Notes: generated from the letters alone by a model not told the origin. Numbered from the stretch's first letter, positions 25,379 to 34,912 are shown. The stretch: DNA of 64,000 nucleotides from CAZACZ01 sp964483695 (GCA_964483695.1 CAZACZ010000005.1:1-64000), one strand, 5' to 3'. A program made the numbers and translations.

Positions 25379-26863
25379 ATGGTCGAATCAGCGGCGCAAG
25401 TGCTTCTCAACTACATCGGCGGCGAGTGGCAGCGGTCCCACTCCGACGCGCGCCTCGAGGTCCGCAACCCTGCCACCACCCAGACCATGGCGTTGGTGCC
25501 CCTCAGCGCCAAGGAGGAAGTCGACGCGGCGGTGAAGGCGGGCGTGGCCGCGTTCCGAGCGTGGCGCGACACGCCCGTGGTCGACCGCATCCAGCCGCTC
25601 TTCAAGGTCAAGCGCCTGCTCGAGGAGCACATCGACGAGATCGCCCGCACCATCACCAACGAGGCAGGCAAGACCTACGCCGAGTCGGTGGCCGAGATGC
25701 GCCGCGGCATCGAGAACGTCGAGGTCGCCATCGGCACGCCGATGATGATGCAGGGCACCAACAACGAGGACATCGCGCGCGGCATCGACGAGCACATGAT
25801 CCGCCAGCCGCTCGGGGTGGTGGCGGCCATCACGCCGTTCAACTTCCCCGGCATGATCCCGCTCTGGTACCTGCCGTACGCCGTCGCCACCGGCAACTGC
25901 TTCCTGCTCAAGCCGTCGGAGAAGGTGCCGATGACCACGCAGCTGCTCTTCCGGTTGCTGGAGCAGGCAGGGTTCCCCAAGGGCGTGCTCGGCCTGGTGA
26001 ACGGCGGCAAGGACACGGTGGACGCCATCCTCGACCACCCCGACGTCAAGGCCGTCTCGTTCGTGGGCTCGACGCCGGTGGCGAAGTACATCTACGCCCG
26101 CGCGGCGGCCAACGGCAAGCGGGCCCAGTGCCAGGGCGGCGCCAAGAACCCGGCCGTGATCATGCCCGACGCCGACATGGAGATGACGTCGCGCATCCTC
26201 ACCGACTCCGCCTTCGGCTGCGCCGGCCAGCGTTGCCTCGCGATCTCGTCGGTCGTCACCGTGGGGGACGCCCGCAAGGAGTTCACCGACCGCATGGTGG
26301 CCTCGGCGTCCGGGCGCAGGGTCGGCTACGGCTTGAGCGACGGCGTCGACATGGGACCGGTCATCACCAAGGAGTCCAAGGAGCGCATCCTCGGTCTGGT
26401 CGAGAAAGGCAAGAGCGAGGGCGCCAAGGTGCTGGTGGGCGGAGGCGAGGCCGATGTCGACGGCTTCCGCGACGGGTACTTCGTGCACCCCACCATCCTC
26501 GACGACGTCGACCCCAAGAGCACCGTGGGCACCACCGAGGTGTTCGGGCCGGTCCTCTCGATGACGCACGCGCGCGACCTCGACGAGGCCATCGCCATCG
26601 TCAACGACCGCCGCTACGGCAACCAGGCGTCGATCTTCACCTCCTCGGGCTCCGCCGCGCGGCAGTTCCGGCACCAGGCCATCGCAGGCAACATCGGCGT
26701 GAACCTAGGCGTCGCAGCTCCCATGGCGTTCTTCCCGTTCAGCGGCTGGAGCGACAGCTTCTTCGGGGACCTCCACGCCCAAGGCGCGCACGGGATCGAG
26801 TTCTTCACGCAGACCAAGGTGGTCGTCGAACGGTGGCCGCAGAACTGGAGCCGCACCTTCTGA
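25379..26863 (+). CDS. mmsA: CoA-acylating (methyl)malonate-semialdehyde dehydrogenase
   Basis: This 494-residue aldehyde dehydrogenase of the MmsA/IolA group converts malonate or methylmalonate semialdehyde to acetyl-CoA or propionyl-CoA with NAD. Diagnostic parts are PFNFPGMIPLWYLPYAVATGN, VSFVGSTPVAKYIY, GAKNPAVIMPDADME and the active-site segment FGCAGQRCLAIS with catalytic Cys at 286. The C-terminus has FPFSGWSDSFFGDLHAQG, specific to the CoA-dependent branch. ATG 25379 was preferred, although GTG 25370 is possible. It begins the cluster ahead of PreT/PreA/dihydropyrimidinase, which fits conversion of malonate semialdehyde derived from beta-alanine. Confidence 0.95.
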   Translation: MVESAAQVLLNYIGGEWQRSHSDARLEVRNPATTQTMALVPLSAKEEVDAAVKAGVAAFRAWRDTPVVDRIQPLFKVKRLLEEHIDEIARTITNEAGKTYAESVAEMRRGIENVEVAIGTPMMMQGTNNEDIARGIDEHMIRQPLGVVAAITPFNFPGMIPLWYLPYAVATGNCFLLKPSEKVPMTTQLLFRLLEQAGFPKGVLGLVNGGKDTVDAILDHPDVKAVSFVGSTPVAKYIYARAAANGKRAQCQGGAKNPAVIMPDADMEMTSRILTDSAFGCAGQRCLAISSVVTVGDARKEFTDRMVASASGRRVGYGLSDGVDMGPVITKESKERILGLVEKGKSEGAKVLVGGGEADVDGFRDGYFVHPTILDDVDPKSTVGTTEVFGPVLSMTHARDLDEAIAIVNDRRYGNQASIFTSSGSAARQFRHQAIAGNIGVNLGVAAPMAFFPFSGWSDSFFGDLHAQGAHGIEFFTQTKVVVERWPQNWSRTF

Positions 26864-26978
26864 GCCGAAGCTCGCGGGGGCTCGGCCGCGACGGGGGTCG
26901 GCCGCGCCCCGGCCTCGATCGGTCGCCCCGAACGTTCGACCGCCAGAGCTCGCGCCCTCGCGGCCACGATGGAGGAGC

Positions 26979-27923
26979 ATGAAGCCAACGGAGTTGTCGC
27001 TCGACCAGCTGCAGGACTCGTTCACGGAGACGTACCCGCGCTACACCAAGAACGAGGCCACCGTCGAGGCCGAACGTTGCCTCTACTGCTTCGACGCGCC
27101 CTGCATCAAGGCCTGCCCGACCAGCATCGACATCCCCACCTTCATCCGGCAGATCGCCAACGACAACCTCACGGGGGCCGGCACCACCATCCTCGAGTCG
27201 AACCTCATGGGCCACACCTGCGGTCGTGTCTGCCCGGTCGACGAGCTATGTGTCGGTGCATGCGTGCTGGGTTCGGAGCACCGACCGATCGCGATCGGCC
27301 GACTCCAGCGGTACGCCACCGATCACATCTTCGCGAACCACATCCAGCCGTTCGAGGCGGCGCCTCCGAGCGGCAAGCGCGTCGCCGTCATCGGCGCCGG
27401 CCCGGCCGGACTGAGCGCGGCGGGCGAGCTGGCCAAGCGCGGCGTCGAGGTGACCGTCTTCGAGAAGAACGAACTGGCCGGTGGCCTGTCGACCTACGGC
27501 ATCGTGGTGCTGCGCGAGCCGACCGCGGTCGCGCTGGAAGAGGTCGCGTTCGTCGAGAAGCTCGGGGTGGAGGTGCGCACCGGCGTGGAGATCGGTCGGG
27601 ACGTCCTGCCGAGCGAGCTCCTGCAGGGCTACGACGCCGTGGTGCTGGCGGCCGGCACCGGCCGCGTCCCGGACCTCGGCGTGCCCGGCGAGGACTTATC
27701 CGGCGTCATCGAGGCCCTGCCCCTCATCGCCGCCACCAAGATGGCGGACAAGGACGACTCCGCCGCCCTGGCCGACATCGTGGTGGGCAACGAGGTCCTG
27801 GTGGTCGGCGCGGGGAACACCGCCATCGACGCCGCGACCGTGGCCAAGCGCCTCGGCGCCGAACGCGTGACGATGCTCTACCGTCGCGGCCGCGAGGAGA
27901 TGAGCGCCTACGACCACGAGGTC
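26979..27923 (+). CDS. preT: NAD-dependent dihydropyrimidine dehydrogenase, PreT subunit (cut by scaffold gap)
   Basis: The first 315 residues of the NADH-oxidising FAD/Fe-S subunit of dihydropyrimidine dehydrogenase are present. The N-terminal iron-sulfur domain has CLYCFDAPCIKACPTSIDIP and GRVCPVDELCVGACV. The first Rossmann fold is VAVIGAGPAGLSAAGELA, and a second NAD-binding motif is VLVVGAGNTAIDAA. The sequence enters N at 27924 just after RRGREEMSAYDHEV. Roughly the last 100 residues expected for the family are not visible. There is no sign of a stop or mutation, so this looks like an assembly gap, not a pseudogene. Confidence 0.93.
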
Positions 27924-28023
27924 NNNNNNNNNNNNNNNNNNNNNNNNNNNNNNNNNNNNNNNNNNNNNNNNNNNNNNNNNNNNNNNNNNNNNNNNNNNNN
28001 NNNNNNNNNNNNNNNNNNNNNNN
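27924..28023. other. Assembly gap (100 N) between preT and preA
   Basis: Exactly 100 N is a nominal scaffold gap, not a measured length. The flanking sequences do not repeat each other. The true missing sequence must hold the end of preT and the start of preA, probably several hundred bases. Confidence 0.97.
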
Positions 28024-29265
28024 TGGGGCGGCGCGGTCTGGAAGACCATCGGCGACCCCGTCCTGAACGTCTGCAACCGGTACGGCGCGTTCGAGTACGG
28101 TCACCGGCGGCTGATCGCCATCAACAACGTCGAGCTCATCTCGGACCGTCCCATCGAGGTCAACCTCCGGGAGATCCGCGAGGTCAAGCGACTCTGGCCC
28201 GACCGGGCCGTGATCGTCTCCGCCATGGTCTCGTCCAACGAAGCAGCCTGGAAGCAGGTCGTGCAGCAGATCGAGGATACCGGCGCGGACGCGATCGAGC
28301 TCAACTACGGCTGCCCGCACGGCATGAGCGAGCGTGGCATGGGCGCCGCGGTGGGCCAGGTGCCGGAGTACTGCGAGATGATCACCGGGTGGGTCACGGC
28401 GGCGGCCAGCATCCCCGTCATCGTCAAGCTCACGCCGAACGTCACCAACATCATCCCGCCGGCGCACGCGGCCGTCGCCGCCGGCGCCGACGGCATCTCC
28501 CTCATCAACACCATCAACTCGATCGCCGGGGTGAACCTCGACACCTTCGAGATCTTCCCCAACGTAGGCGGCAAGGGGAGCCACGGCGGGTACGCCGGGC
28601 CGGCCGCACGCCCGATCGCGCTGCACATGCTGTCGCAGGTCGCGGCCGACCCCAAGGTCCAGGCGTCCGGCATCCCGATCTCGGGGATGGGCGGCATCGA
28701 GACATGGCGCGACGCCGCCGAGTTCCTGCTGCTCGGCGCCACCAGCCTGCAGGTCTGCACGGCCGTGATGCACTACGGCTTCCGCATCATCCACGAGCTC
28801 TGCGACGGCCTGTCGACCTGGTTGGACGAGAAGGGCGCCGCGTCGGTCGACGCGGCGGTTGGCAAGTCGGTGGAGCGCATCAGCCACTTCGGCGACTTCG
28901 ACCTCTCCTTCAAGACCGTCGCCGTCATCGACGAGGCGAAGTGCATCCAGTGCAACCTCTGTTACGTGGCCTGCGACGAAGGCGCGCACCAGTGCATCGA
29001 CCTCACCTCGGACGGCATGCGCGTCGACCCCGAGACGTACACCGGCACCGCGCTGCTGCAGCCGAAGGTGCGCGAGGAGGACTGCGTGGGTTGCGACCTT
29101 TGCAGTCTGGTGTGCCCCGTCGACGCCTGCATCACCATGCAGGAGCGCCCTCGGGAACGCCCCAGCGTCACCTGGAACGAGCTGAGCCGTACTCGGCCCG
29201 AGGTCACCACCGACTGGGCCGCCATGATCGCCTACCGCAAGGAGATGGGGATCGACATCCACTGA
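28024..29265 (+). CDS. preA: NAD-dependent dihydropyrimidine dehydrogenase, PreA subunit (5' end in gap)
   Basis: This is the FMN/Fe-S catalytic subunit that reduces uracil or thymine to the dihydro form. The frame is open from the gap edge, beginning WGGAVWKTIGDPVLNV, which normally lies some 35-40 residues into the protein. ELNYGCPHGMSERGMGAAVGQ and KLTPNVTNI belong to the TIM barrel active site. Two 4Fe-4S ferredoxin motifs close the protein: CIQCNLCYVAC and CVGCDLCSLVCPVDAC. 413 residues are visible. The Met at 28210 is internal and not the true start. The dihydropyrimidinase gene follows. Confidence 0.94.
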   Translation, partial: WGGAVWKTIGDPVLNVCNRYGAFEYGHRRLIAINNVELISDRPIEVNLREIREVKRLWPDRAVIVSAMVSSNEAAWKQVVQQIEDTGADAIELNYGCPHGMSERGMGAAVGQVPEYCEMITGWVTAAASIPVIVKLTPNVTNIIPPAHAAVAAGADGISLINTINSIAGVNLDTFEIFPNVGGKGSHGGYAGPAARPIALHMLSQVAADPKVQASGIPISGMGGIETWRDAAEFLLLGATSLQVCTAVMHYGFRIIHELCDGLSTWLDEKGAASVDAAVGKSVERISHFGDFDLSFKTVAVIDEAKCIQCNLCYVACDEGAHQCIDLTSDGMRVDPETYTGTALLQPKVREEDCVGCDLCSLVCPVDACITMQERPRERPSVTWNELSRTRPEVTTDWAAMIAYRKEMGIDIH

Positions 29266-29404
29266 CCCGAGCCGGCGGATGGGCGCCGGCCGACGACCCT
29301 TCGGCGCGGTGGCGGCGCCGATGGGCCCGCCACGACGCGAACGCCCGCCATCCGGCGCGCCGAGCCCCGGCCCGGCGCCCGGCCAGGACCCAGGAAGGAC
29401 GACC

Positions 29405-30787
29405 GTGAGCCTGCTCATCAAGAACGGCGATATCGTCACCGCCGACGCGCGCATGCGCGCCGACATCTATTGCGAGCACGAGACCATCACCAAGATCGGC
29501 ACGAACCTCGACGCCCCCGCCGGCACCGAGGTGATCGACGCCGCCGGGAAGTTCGTCTTCCCGGGCTTCATCGACCCGCACGTGCACATCTACCTGCCAT
29601 TCATGGGCACGCAGACCAAGGACACCCACACCACCGGCAGCCAGGCGGCGCTGGTGGGCGGCACCACCACCTTCATCGAGATGATGGCGCCGAACCGCAC
29701 CGAGGACTTGGCCGAGGGGTACGCCCACTGGAAGGCGCTGGCCGAGGGCAAGACCGCGTGCGACTACAGCTTCCACGTCGGCGTCACCAAGTTCGACGAC
29801 GTCACCGAGCGGCAACTCCGCGAGATCGTCGCCGACGGCATGACCTCGTTCAAGGTGTTCCTGTCGTACAAGGGGTTCTTCGGCGTCACCGACGAGGAGC
29901 TCTACCAGGCGCTGCTGCTCGCCAAGGAACTGGGCGTGGTCGTGACCGCGCACTGCGAGAACGACGAGATCGTGGCGCAACGGCAGAAGCAGCTGCTGGC
30001 CGAAGGCAAAGGCGGTCCGGAGTGGCACCACGAGAGCCGGCCGGAGCGGGTCGAGGCCGAGGGGACGCACCACTTCGCGTCGTTCCTCGAGCTCACCGGC
30101 GCGCGCGGCTACGTCGTGCACCTCAGCTGCGAGCCGGCGCTGGAGGCGGCGCTGGCGGCGCGGCGGCGCGGCGTACCGCTCGGGATCGAGGTCGTCACGC
30201 CGCACCTGCTGCTGGACAAGACCTACGCCGAGCGCCCCGGCTTCGAGGGGGCGAAGTACGTGATGTCGCCGCCGCTGCGCGACCGGCGCAACCACAAGCC
30301 GCTGTGGGACGCCCTCGCCGCCGGCATGATCGACACCGTCGCCACCGACCACGCGCCCTTCGACTTCGTGGGCCAGAAGGAGCTCGGCCGCGGCGACTTC
30401 ACCAAGATCCCCAACGGCATCCCCAACATCGAGGACCGCGTCAACCTGCTCTACACCTACGGCGTCAGCCGCGGGAACCTGAGCCTGCACCGTTTCGTGG
30501 CGGCCGCGTCGACCAACGCCGCCAAGCAGTTCGGCCTGTTCCCGCGCAAGGGCGCCATCGCGGTCGGCGCCGACGCCGACCTGGTGGTGTACGACCCGAA
30601 CCATCGCGGCACGCTGAGTGCCACGACCCAGGCCATGAACGTCGACTACAACGGCTTCGAGGGGTTCGAGATCGACGGCAAGCCGAGCGTGGTGACGGTG
30701 CGCGGCCAGGTTGCGGTGCGTGACGGCGCCTTCGTAGGCGATCCCGGCCGCGGGCGGCTGCTGCGGCGCGAACCCACGCGCGGCTGA
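29405..30787 (+). CDS. hydA: Dihydropyrimidinase (D-hydantoinase)
   Basis: This 460-residue cyclic amidohydrolase opens dihydrouracil to N-carbamoyl-beta-alanine. The metal-binding site is complete: DPHVH (H59, H61), the lysine that becomes carboxylated (K150 in MTSFKVFLSYKG), H in VTAHCEN, H in VVHLSCEP, and D in ATDHAPFD. GTG 29405 was chosen because AGGAAGG lies 6 bases ahead and the protein then begins SLLIKNGDIVTADA as in homologues. It follows preA by about 140 bases, and the transporter ATPase starts 9 bases after it, so a shared transcript is likely. Confidence 0.96.
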   Translation: MSLLIKNGDIVTADARMRADIYCEHETITKIGTNLDAPAGTEVIDAAGKFVFPGFIDPHVHIYLPFMGTQTKDTHTTGSQAALVGGTTTFIEMMAPNRTEDLAEGYAHWKALAEGKTACDYSFHVGVTKFDDVTERQLREIVADGMTSFKVFLSYKGFFGVTDEELYQALLLAKELGVVVTAHCENDEIVAQRQKQLLAEGKGGPEWHHESRPERVEAEGTHHFASFLELTGARGYVVHLSCEPALEAALAARRRGVPLGIEVVTPHLLLDKTYAERPGFEGAKYVMSPPLRDRRNHKPLWDALAAGMIDTVATDHAPFDFVGQKELGRGDFTKIPNGIPNIEDRVNLLYTYGVSRGNLSLHRFVAAASTNAAKQFGLFPRKGAIAVGADADLVVYDPNHRGTLSATTQAMNVDYNGFEGFEIDGKPSVVTVRGQVAVRDGAFVGDPGRGRLLRREPTRG

Positions 30788-30796
30788 CCGTTCGCC

Positions 30797-31615
30797 ATGG
30801 CCGAGCCCCCCATCGTCATCGACGTCCAGCACGTGTCCAAGGTCTTCCAAGTGGGGAAGGCCGAAGCGATCGCGCTCCAGGACGCCACCCTGCAGATCCG
30901 GGACGGCCAGTTCGTCAGCCTGATCGGCCCGTCGGGGTGCGGCAAGACCACCCTGATGCGGCTGGTCGCCGACCTGATCGAACCCACCAGCGGCGCCATC
31001 ACGGTCACCGGCAAGACACCGCGCGAGGCGCGCACCAGCCGCCAGTACGGCTACGTGTTCCAGGCGCCGGTGCTGTACGACTGGCGCACCGTGCTGGCGA
31101 ACGTGATGCTGCCGCTCGAGATCATGGGCTTCGACCGCGCCGAGCGCCGCGCGCGCGCCGAGCGCCTGCTGAAGATGGTCGGCCTGGACGCGTTCCACCG
31201 CTCCTACCCGTGGCAGTTGTCGGGCGGCATGCAGCAGCGCGTGTCGATCGCGCGCGCGCTGGCGTTCGATCCGAAGCTGCTGCTGATGGACGAGCCGTTC
31301 GGCGCGCTCGACGAGATCACCCGCGAAGCGATGAACTTCGAGTTGCTGCGCATCTGGCAGGAGACGCGCAAGACGGTGGTGTTCGTCACCCACTCGATCG
31401 CCGAGGCGGTGTTCCTGTCGTCGCACATCGTGGTGATGACGGCGCGGCCCGGTCGCATCCGCGAGGTCATCGAGGTCGACCTGCCCTACCCGCGCGACGT
31501 CGAGACGCGCGAGTCGGAGCGCTTCTTCGACCTCACCACGCGCGTGCGTGAGGCGCTACGGCACGGCAAGGAAGCCCCCGCGCCGGCCGGCGCGGCGGCG
31601 ACGGCGGGGCACTGA
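30797..31615 (+). CDS. ABC transporter ATPase (nitrate/taurine/pyrimidine type)
   Basis: This 272-residue ATP-binding subunit of the SsuB/TauB/ThiZ group has Walker A GPSGCGKTT (about 44-52), signature LSGGMQQRVSIARAL, Walker B LLLMDEPFGALD and H-loop FVTHSIAEA. The proximity to dihydropyrimidinase (9 bases) and to the permeases and NMT1-type binding protein downstream makes it the energiser of a pyrimidine or cyclic-amide importer. The ligand is inferred from context. Confidence 0.95.
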   Translation: MAEPPIVIDVQHVSKVFQVGKAEAIALQDATLQIRDGQFVSLIGPSGCGKTTLMRLVADLIEPTSGAITVTGKTPREARTSRQYGYVFQAPVLYDWRTVLANVMLPLEIMGFDRAERRARAERLLKMVGLDAFHRSYPWQLSGGMQQRVSIARALAFDPKLLLMDEPFGALDEITREAMNFELLRIWQETRKTVVFVTHSIAEAVFLSSHIVVMTARPGRIREVIEVDLPYPRDVETRESERFFDLTTRVREALRHGKEAPAPAGAAATAGH

Positions 31616-31631
31616 AGGTGGCGATCTGAGG

Positions 31632-33644
31632 ATGGGGCGCTCCAACCGGGGTGGGCTTCTGGCGCGCGCGCTGCCGGTGGTCGTGGTGGTGGCCATCACG
31701 TTGGCGCTGATGTACCCCCTGGCCCTGGCGCTGGGCTGGCCGCTGGCCAGGACGCGGATGGAGACCCTGGCGAACTGGATCAAGGCGACGGCCACGCTGG
31801 CGCCGTTGGCGGAGGCGCCGGGCGAGACCGGTGCCGCGCCCGGCGCCGCACCCGGTGCGGCGCTCGAGGGTGCTGTCGGCGTCGGCGCCGGCGCGGGCGA
31901 ACGTCTGCGCTTCGGCACGCTGGTGGACGTGAGCGAGGAGACCGCCGCGCTGCAGGTCCCGGTCGATCCGGCCCGCGCCGTGCTGGTGCAAGGCGGACGC
32001 CCGGTGAACGTGGGCTTCGTGGTCGGCGACGGCTTCGCGGCCGGCGAGATCGAGCTGACCGCGCCGCTCGACGCCCCGCTGCTGACCTGGGGGGAGACCC
32101 TCGAGGGCCCGCTCGACGCGCCGACCGGCGCCGGCGGTCACCTCTTCCGCTTCCCCGACCCGGCCCGCCTCGGCGCGCCCGTCTATCTGGGCGGCCGGTT
32201 GCTGGCCGAGGGCTCGGTCCCGGCCGACGAGCGTGCCGACGGGGTGCGCACCAGCTTCCGCTTCCCGGCCGCCAGCGGCCCGGTGCTGGTGGGCGAGGCG
32301 CTGTTGACGGAAGGCACCGACTTCCGGGGCGACGGTGCCGTGGTCGAACTGGCCACCCCACCGACGTTCAACGTCGACGTGCGCCGCGTCACCGGTGACT
32401 ACGCGGTGGTGGACGCAGCGGCCGGCGTGATCGCGTTGGTGGAGCCGAGCGCGGAGGCGCCACGAGCGGCGGCGTCGGTGGTGGCCCTGGCCGAGCGCTT
32501 GGTGGGCGAGATCGACGGCGCCAACCGCACGTTCCGGTTGCAGCACACCCCGCTGGTCGAGACCGACCCGGGTCGGACGCTGTTCGTGGACGACCGCGAG
32601 CTCTCCGCCACGCCCGAGCGGCCCGCCGAGCGGGTCGACGGGGAGCGCGCCGCGTTCACCTTCGACGGCGACCGCGGCATCGTCACGGTGGACGGCGTCG
32701 AGGCGATCGAGGGGCGCGACTACGCGCGGGACGGCAACGTCGTCACCTTCCGCCAGCCGCCGCGGCGCAACGCGGCGCTGCGGCAGTACCGCGACTACCT
32801 GGTGCAAGACCTGACCGACGGCAGCGTGCTGCTGGCCGAGGCGCCGGCACCCGGCAGCGTGCCGTGGGCTGGGTCGTACAGCTACTACGACCGGCCGGCG
32901 TGCGGCGAGACGGTGCTGGCGTGCTTCCTCTCTATGCCGCAGCACCCGATGCCGTTCCCGCACTGGATCGGCGAGCGCGTGGTGCCGTTCCTCACGGCGT
33001 ACCCGCTGTCCGACGCGCGCAACGTGCTGCGCGCGGTGGCGTACACCGCCGGCGGGACGCTGTCTGCGCTGGTGCTCGGCGCGCTGGTGGGCATCGTGCT
33101 GGCGGTGGCGTTCGTGCTCGTGAGGCCCTTCGAGCAGGCGCTGCTGCCGTGGGTGATCGGGTCCCAGACGGTGCCGATCATCGCCTTGGTGCCGGTGTTG
33201 TTGCTGCTGCTTGGCAACGCCGGCATCACGGTGCAGACGAGCCTGGTGCCGACGGCGCTGATCGGCGCGTACATCGCCTTCTTCCCGATCACGGTCGGCA
33301 CCGTGACCGGCCTTCGGTCGGTGGATCCGCTGGCGCTCGACCTGATGAAGAGCTACGCCGCGACGCCGTTGCAGGTCTTCTGGAAGGTGCGCTTCCCGGC
33401 GGCGGTGCCGTTCTTCTTCACCAGCCTCAAGCTCGGCACGGCGGCGGCGCTGGTGGGCGCCTTGGTGGCCGAGACCGAGTCGAACAACCGCCGTGGGTTG
33501 GGGTACGCCATCGTCGGCCAGGTGCAAGCCGGTGACGTCTCCGACGTCTGGCTGCTGTTGATCGTGTCGGCGTTGCTCGGCATCGGTCTGGTGGCGTTGG
33601 TGGGCCTGCTGCAGCGCGTCATGGCGCCCTGGGAGCGGGCGTGA
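31632..33644 (+). CDS. ABC permease with large extracytoplasmic insertion
   Basis: This 670-residue permease is far longer than the usual 250-290. One N-terminal helix (about 10-35) is followed by roughly 420 residues predicted outside the membrane. A normal SsuC-like core (about 455-670) follows, with AYTAGGTLSALVLGALVGIVLAV and the EAA loop LDLMKSYAATPLQVFWKVRFPAA. The insertion starts with an Ala/Gly/Pro linker and contains three related beta-rich units beginning near residues 203, 295 and 336 (DG-x-R-x-x-F, then EG-x-D-F/Y, DG-x-V-V, PP). The layout recalls the MalF P2 loop. ATG 31632 follows GAGG. The next permease overlaps by 4 bases. Confidence 0.88.
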   Translation: MGRSNRGGLLARALPVVVVVAITLALMYPLALALGWPLARTRMETLANWIKATATLAPLAEAPGETGAAPGAAPGAALEGAVGVGAGAGERLRFGTLVDVSEETAALQVPVDPARAVLVQGGRPVNVGFVVGDGFAAGEIELTAPLDAPLLTWGETLEGPLDAPTGAGGHLFRFPDPARLGAPVYLGGRLLAEGSVPADERADGVRTSFRFPAASGPVLVGEALLTEGTDFRGDGAVVELATPPTFNVDVRRVTGDYAVVDAAAGVIALVEPSAEAPRAAASVVALAERLVGEIDGANRTFRLQHTPLVETDPGRTLFVDDRELSATPERPAERVDGERAAFTFDGDRGIVTVDGVEAIEGRDYARDGNVVTFRQPPRRNAALRQYRDYLVQDLTDGSVLLAEAPAPGSVPWAGSYSYYDRPACGETVLACFLSMPQHPMPFPHWIGERVVPFLTAYPLSDARNVLRAVAYTAGGTLSALVLGALVGIVLAVAFVLVRPFEQALLPWVIGSQTVPIIALVPVLLLLLGNAGITVQTSLVPTALIGAYIAFFPITVGTVTGLRSVDPLALDLMKSYAATPLQVFWKVRFPAAVPFFFTSLKLGTAAALVGALVAETESNNRRGLGYAIVGQVQAGDVSDVWLLLIVSALLGIGLVALVGLLQRVMAPWERA

Positions 33645-34831
33645 GCGGCACCGTCTCGGCGGCGCGTGGGGCGGGCGCCGGCCCGCGGTGGCGCCCGCAC
33701 CTGCTCACGCTGGCGCTGGTGGCGCTGGCGCTCGTCGGCATGTTCGGCCCGTTCTCGTCCGGCGCGGGCGAGGTGGTTGCGCCGAGCGGGTGGCAGGCAG
33801 GCGCGGCGTGGCCGGCGCCGGTGGCGGTGGGGTTGCTGGTGCTGGCGCTCGCAGCAGCCCTGCACGGCGGCGCTTGGGTGGTGGCGACGGTCGGTGCGCT
33901 GGGCGTGACGGTGGGGTTCCTCGCCGTCACCATCCAACGCGCACTTCCCGACGCCGGTGGTTGGGGGTACTTCCTGACCCTGGCCGGCGCGTTGGCGGCG
34001 GCGGTGGTGGCCACCGGTCGGGTGGGTCTGGCCGAGGTCTCGCCCGACACACCCAGGGCGCTGGTGCGGTTGCAGCGCTCGCTGCCGGCCGCGACGGTGC
34101 CGTTGCTGCTGCTGCTGTCATGGGAAGGGCTGGTGGTGGGCAACCGCGTGCCGAAGGGGATCTTCCCGCGCGTGTCGGACGTGGCGACGGCGCTGGTGTC
34201 GTCGTGGCAGGTGCTGATGGCCGACGCCTACCTTACCTTCGTGCGCGAGGTCCTGCTCGGCTTCGCGGTCGGCCTCGCCACCGGGTTCCTGGTGGGCGCG
34301 GCCATCGCCTTCAGCCTCTTCCTGCAGCGCGGCTTCCTGCCGCTGGCGACAGCGTTCGGCGCGGTGCCCATCGTCGGCCTGGCGCCGGTGCTAGGGCGCG
34401 CCCTGGGCGTCGACTGGGAATCGAAGGCCGCGGTGGTGGTGATCGTCACGTTCTTCCCGGTGGTGCTCAACACGGTGCAGGGCCTGACGCGCGTCGATCC
34501 GCTGCGCTTGGAGTTGCTGCGCTCGTACGCCGCCAAGCCCACCCAGGTGTTCTTCGCGTTGCGCTTCCCGAACGCCCTGCCGTACGTCTTCAACGCCCTC
34601 AAGGTGTCGGTGGTGGTGGCGATCATCAGCGTCATCGTGGCCGAGTTCCTCATCCCCGGGCCACCCAACGGCCTTGGACAGCGCATCAGCCTCTCGGCGC
34701 ACCGCGGTGCGTTCGACGTGGTGTTCGCCGCCATCCTGGTGTCGAGCGTGATCTCCATGGGGCTGTACTGGGCCATCTCGCTGCTGGAGAAGGCGTTCAC
34801 CGCGTGGCATCCGTCTGCCAGGGGGTCGTGA
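33641..34831 (+). CDS. ABC permease with extra N-terminal membrane helices
   Basis: This 396-residue second permease starts at GTG 33641, overlapping the stop of the previous gene. The C-terminal 250 residues are a standard SsuC/TauC-type permease with the EAA loop LELLRSYAAKPTQVFFALRFPNA and the final LIPGPPNGLGQRISLSA. The first ~150 residues add three or four hydrophobic segments (about 22-42, 60-80, 84-104, 112-132) not normally found in this family. Together with the preceding permease it should form the heterodimeric channel of the importer. Confidence 0.9.
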   Translation: MSGTVSAARGAGAGPRWRPHLLTLALVALALVGMFGPFSSGAGEVVAPSGWQAGAAWPAPVAVGLLVLALAAALHGGAWVVATVGALGVTVGFLAVTIQRALPDAGGWGYFLTLAGALAAAVVATGRVGLAEVSPDTPRALVRLQRSLPAATVPLLLLLSWEGLVVGNRVPKGIFPRVSDVATALVSSWQVLMADAYLTFVREVLLGFAVGLATGFLVGAAIAFSLFLQRGFLPLATAFGAVPIVGLAPVLGRALGVDWESKAAVVVIVTFFPVVLNTVQGLTRVDPLRLELLRSYAAKPTQVFFALRFPNALPYVFNALKVSVVVAIISVIVAEFLIPGPPNGLGQRISLSAHRGAFDVVFAAILVSSVISMGLYWAISLLEKAFTAWHPSARGS

Positions 34832-34891
34832 CGATGGGACCGTGACGGGTACGCACCTCGGCGGGCGCGTGCCCGCCGGGCGAGTCTGGCG

Positions 34892-34912
34892 CGGGTCGTG
34901 TGCTACGACCCG
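34892..34912 (+). promoter_or_regulatory. Intercistronic hairpin before the binding protein gene
   Basis: CGGGTCGT-GTGCT-ACGACCCG forms an 8-bp stem with a 5-base loop. A second hairpin (GGCGGGC-GCGT-GCCCGCC, 34860-34877) lies just upstream. No T-run follows. They may protect or partly terminate the upstream transcript. Confidence 0.5.
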
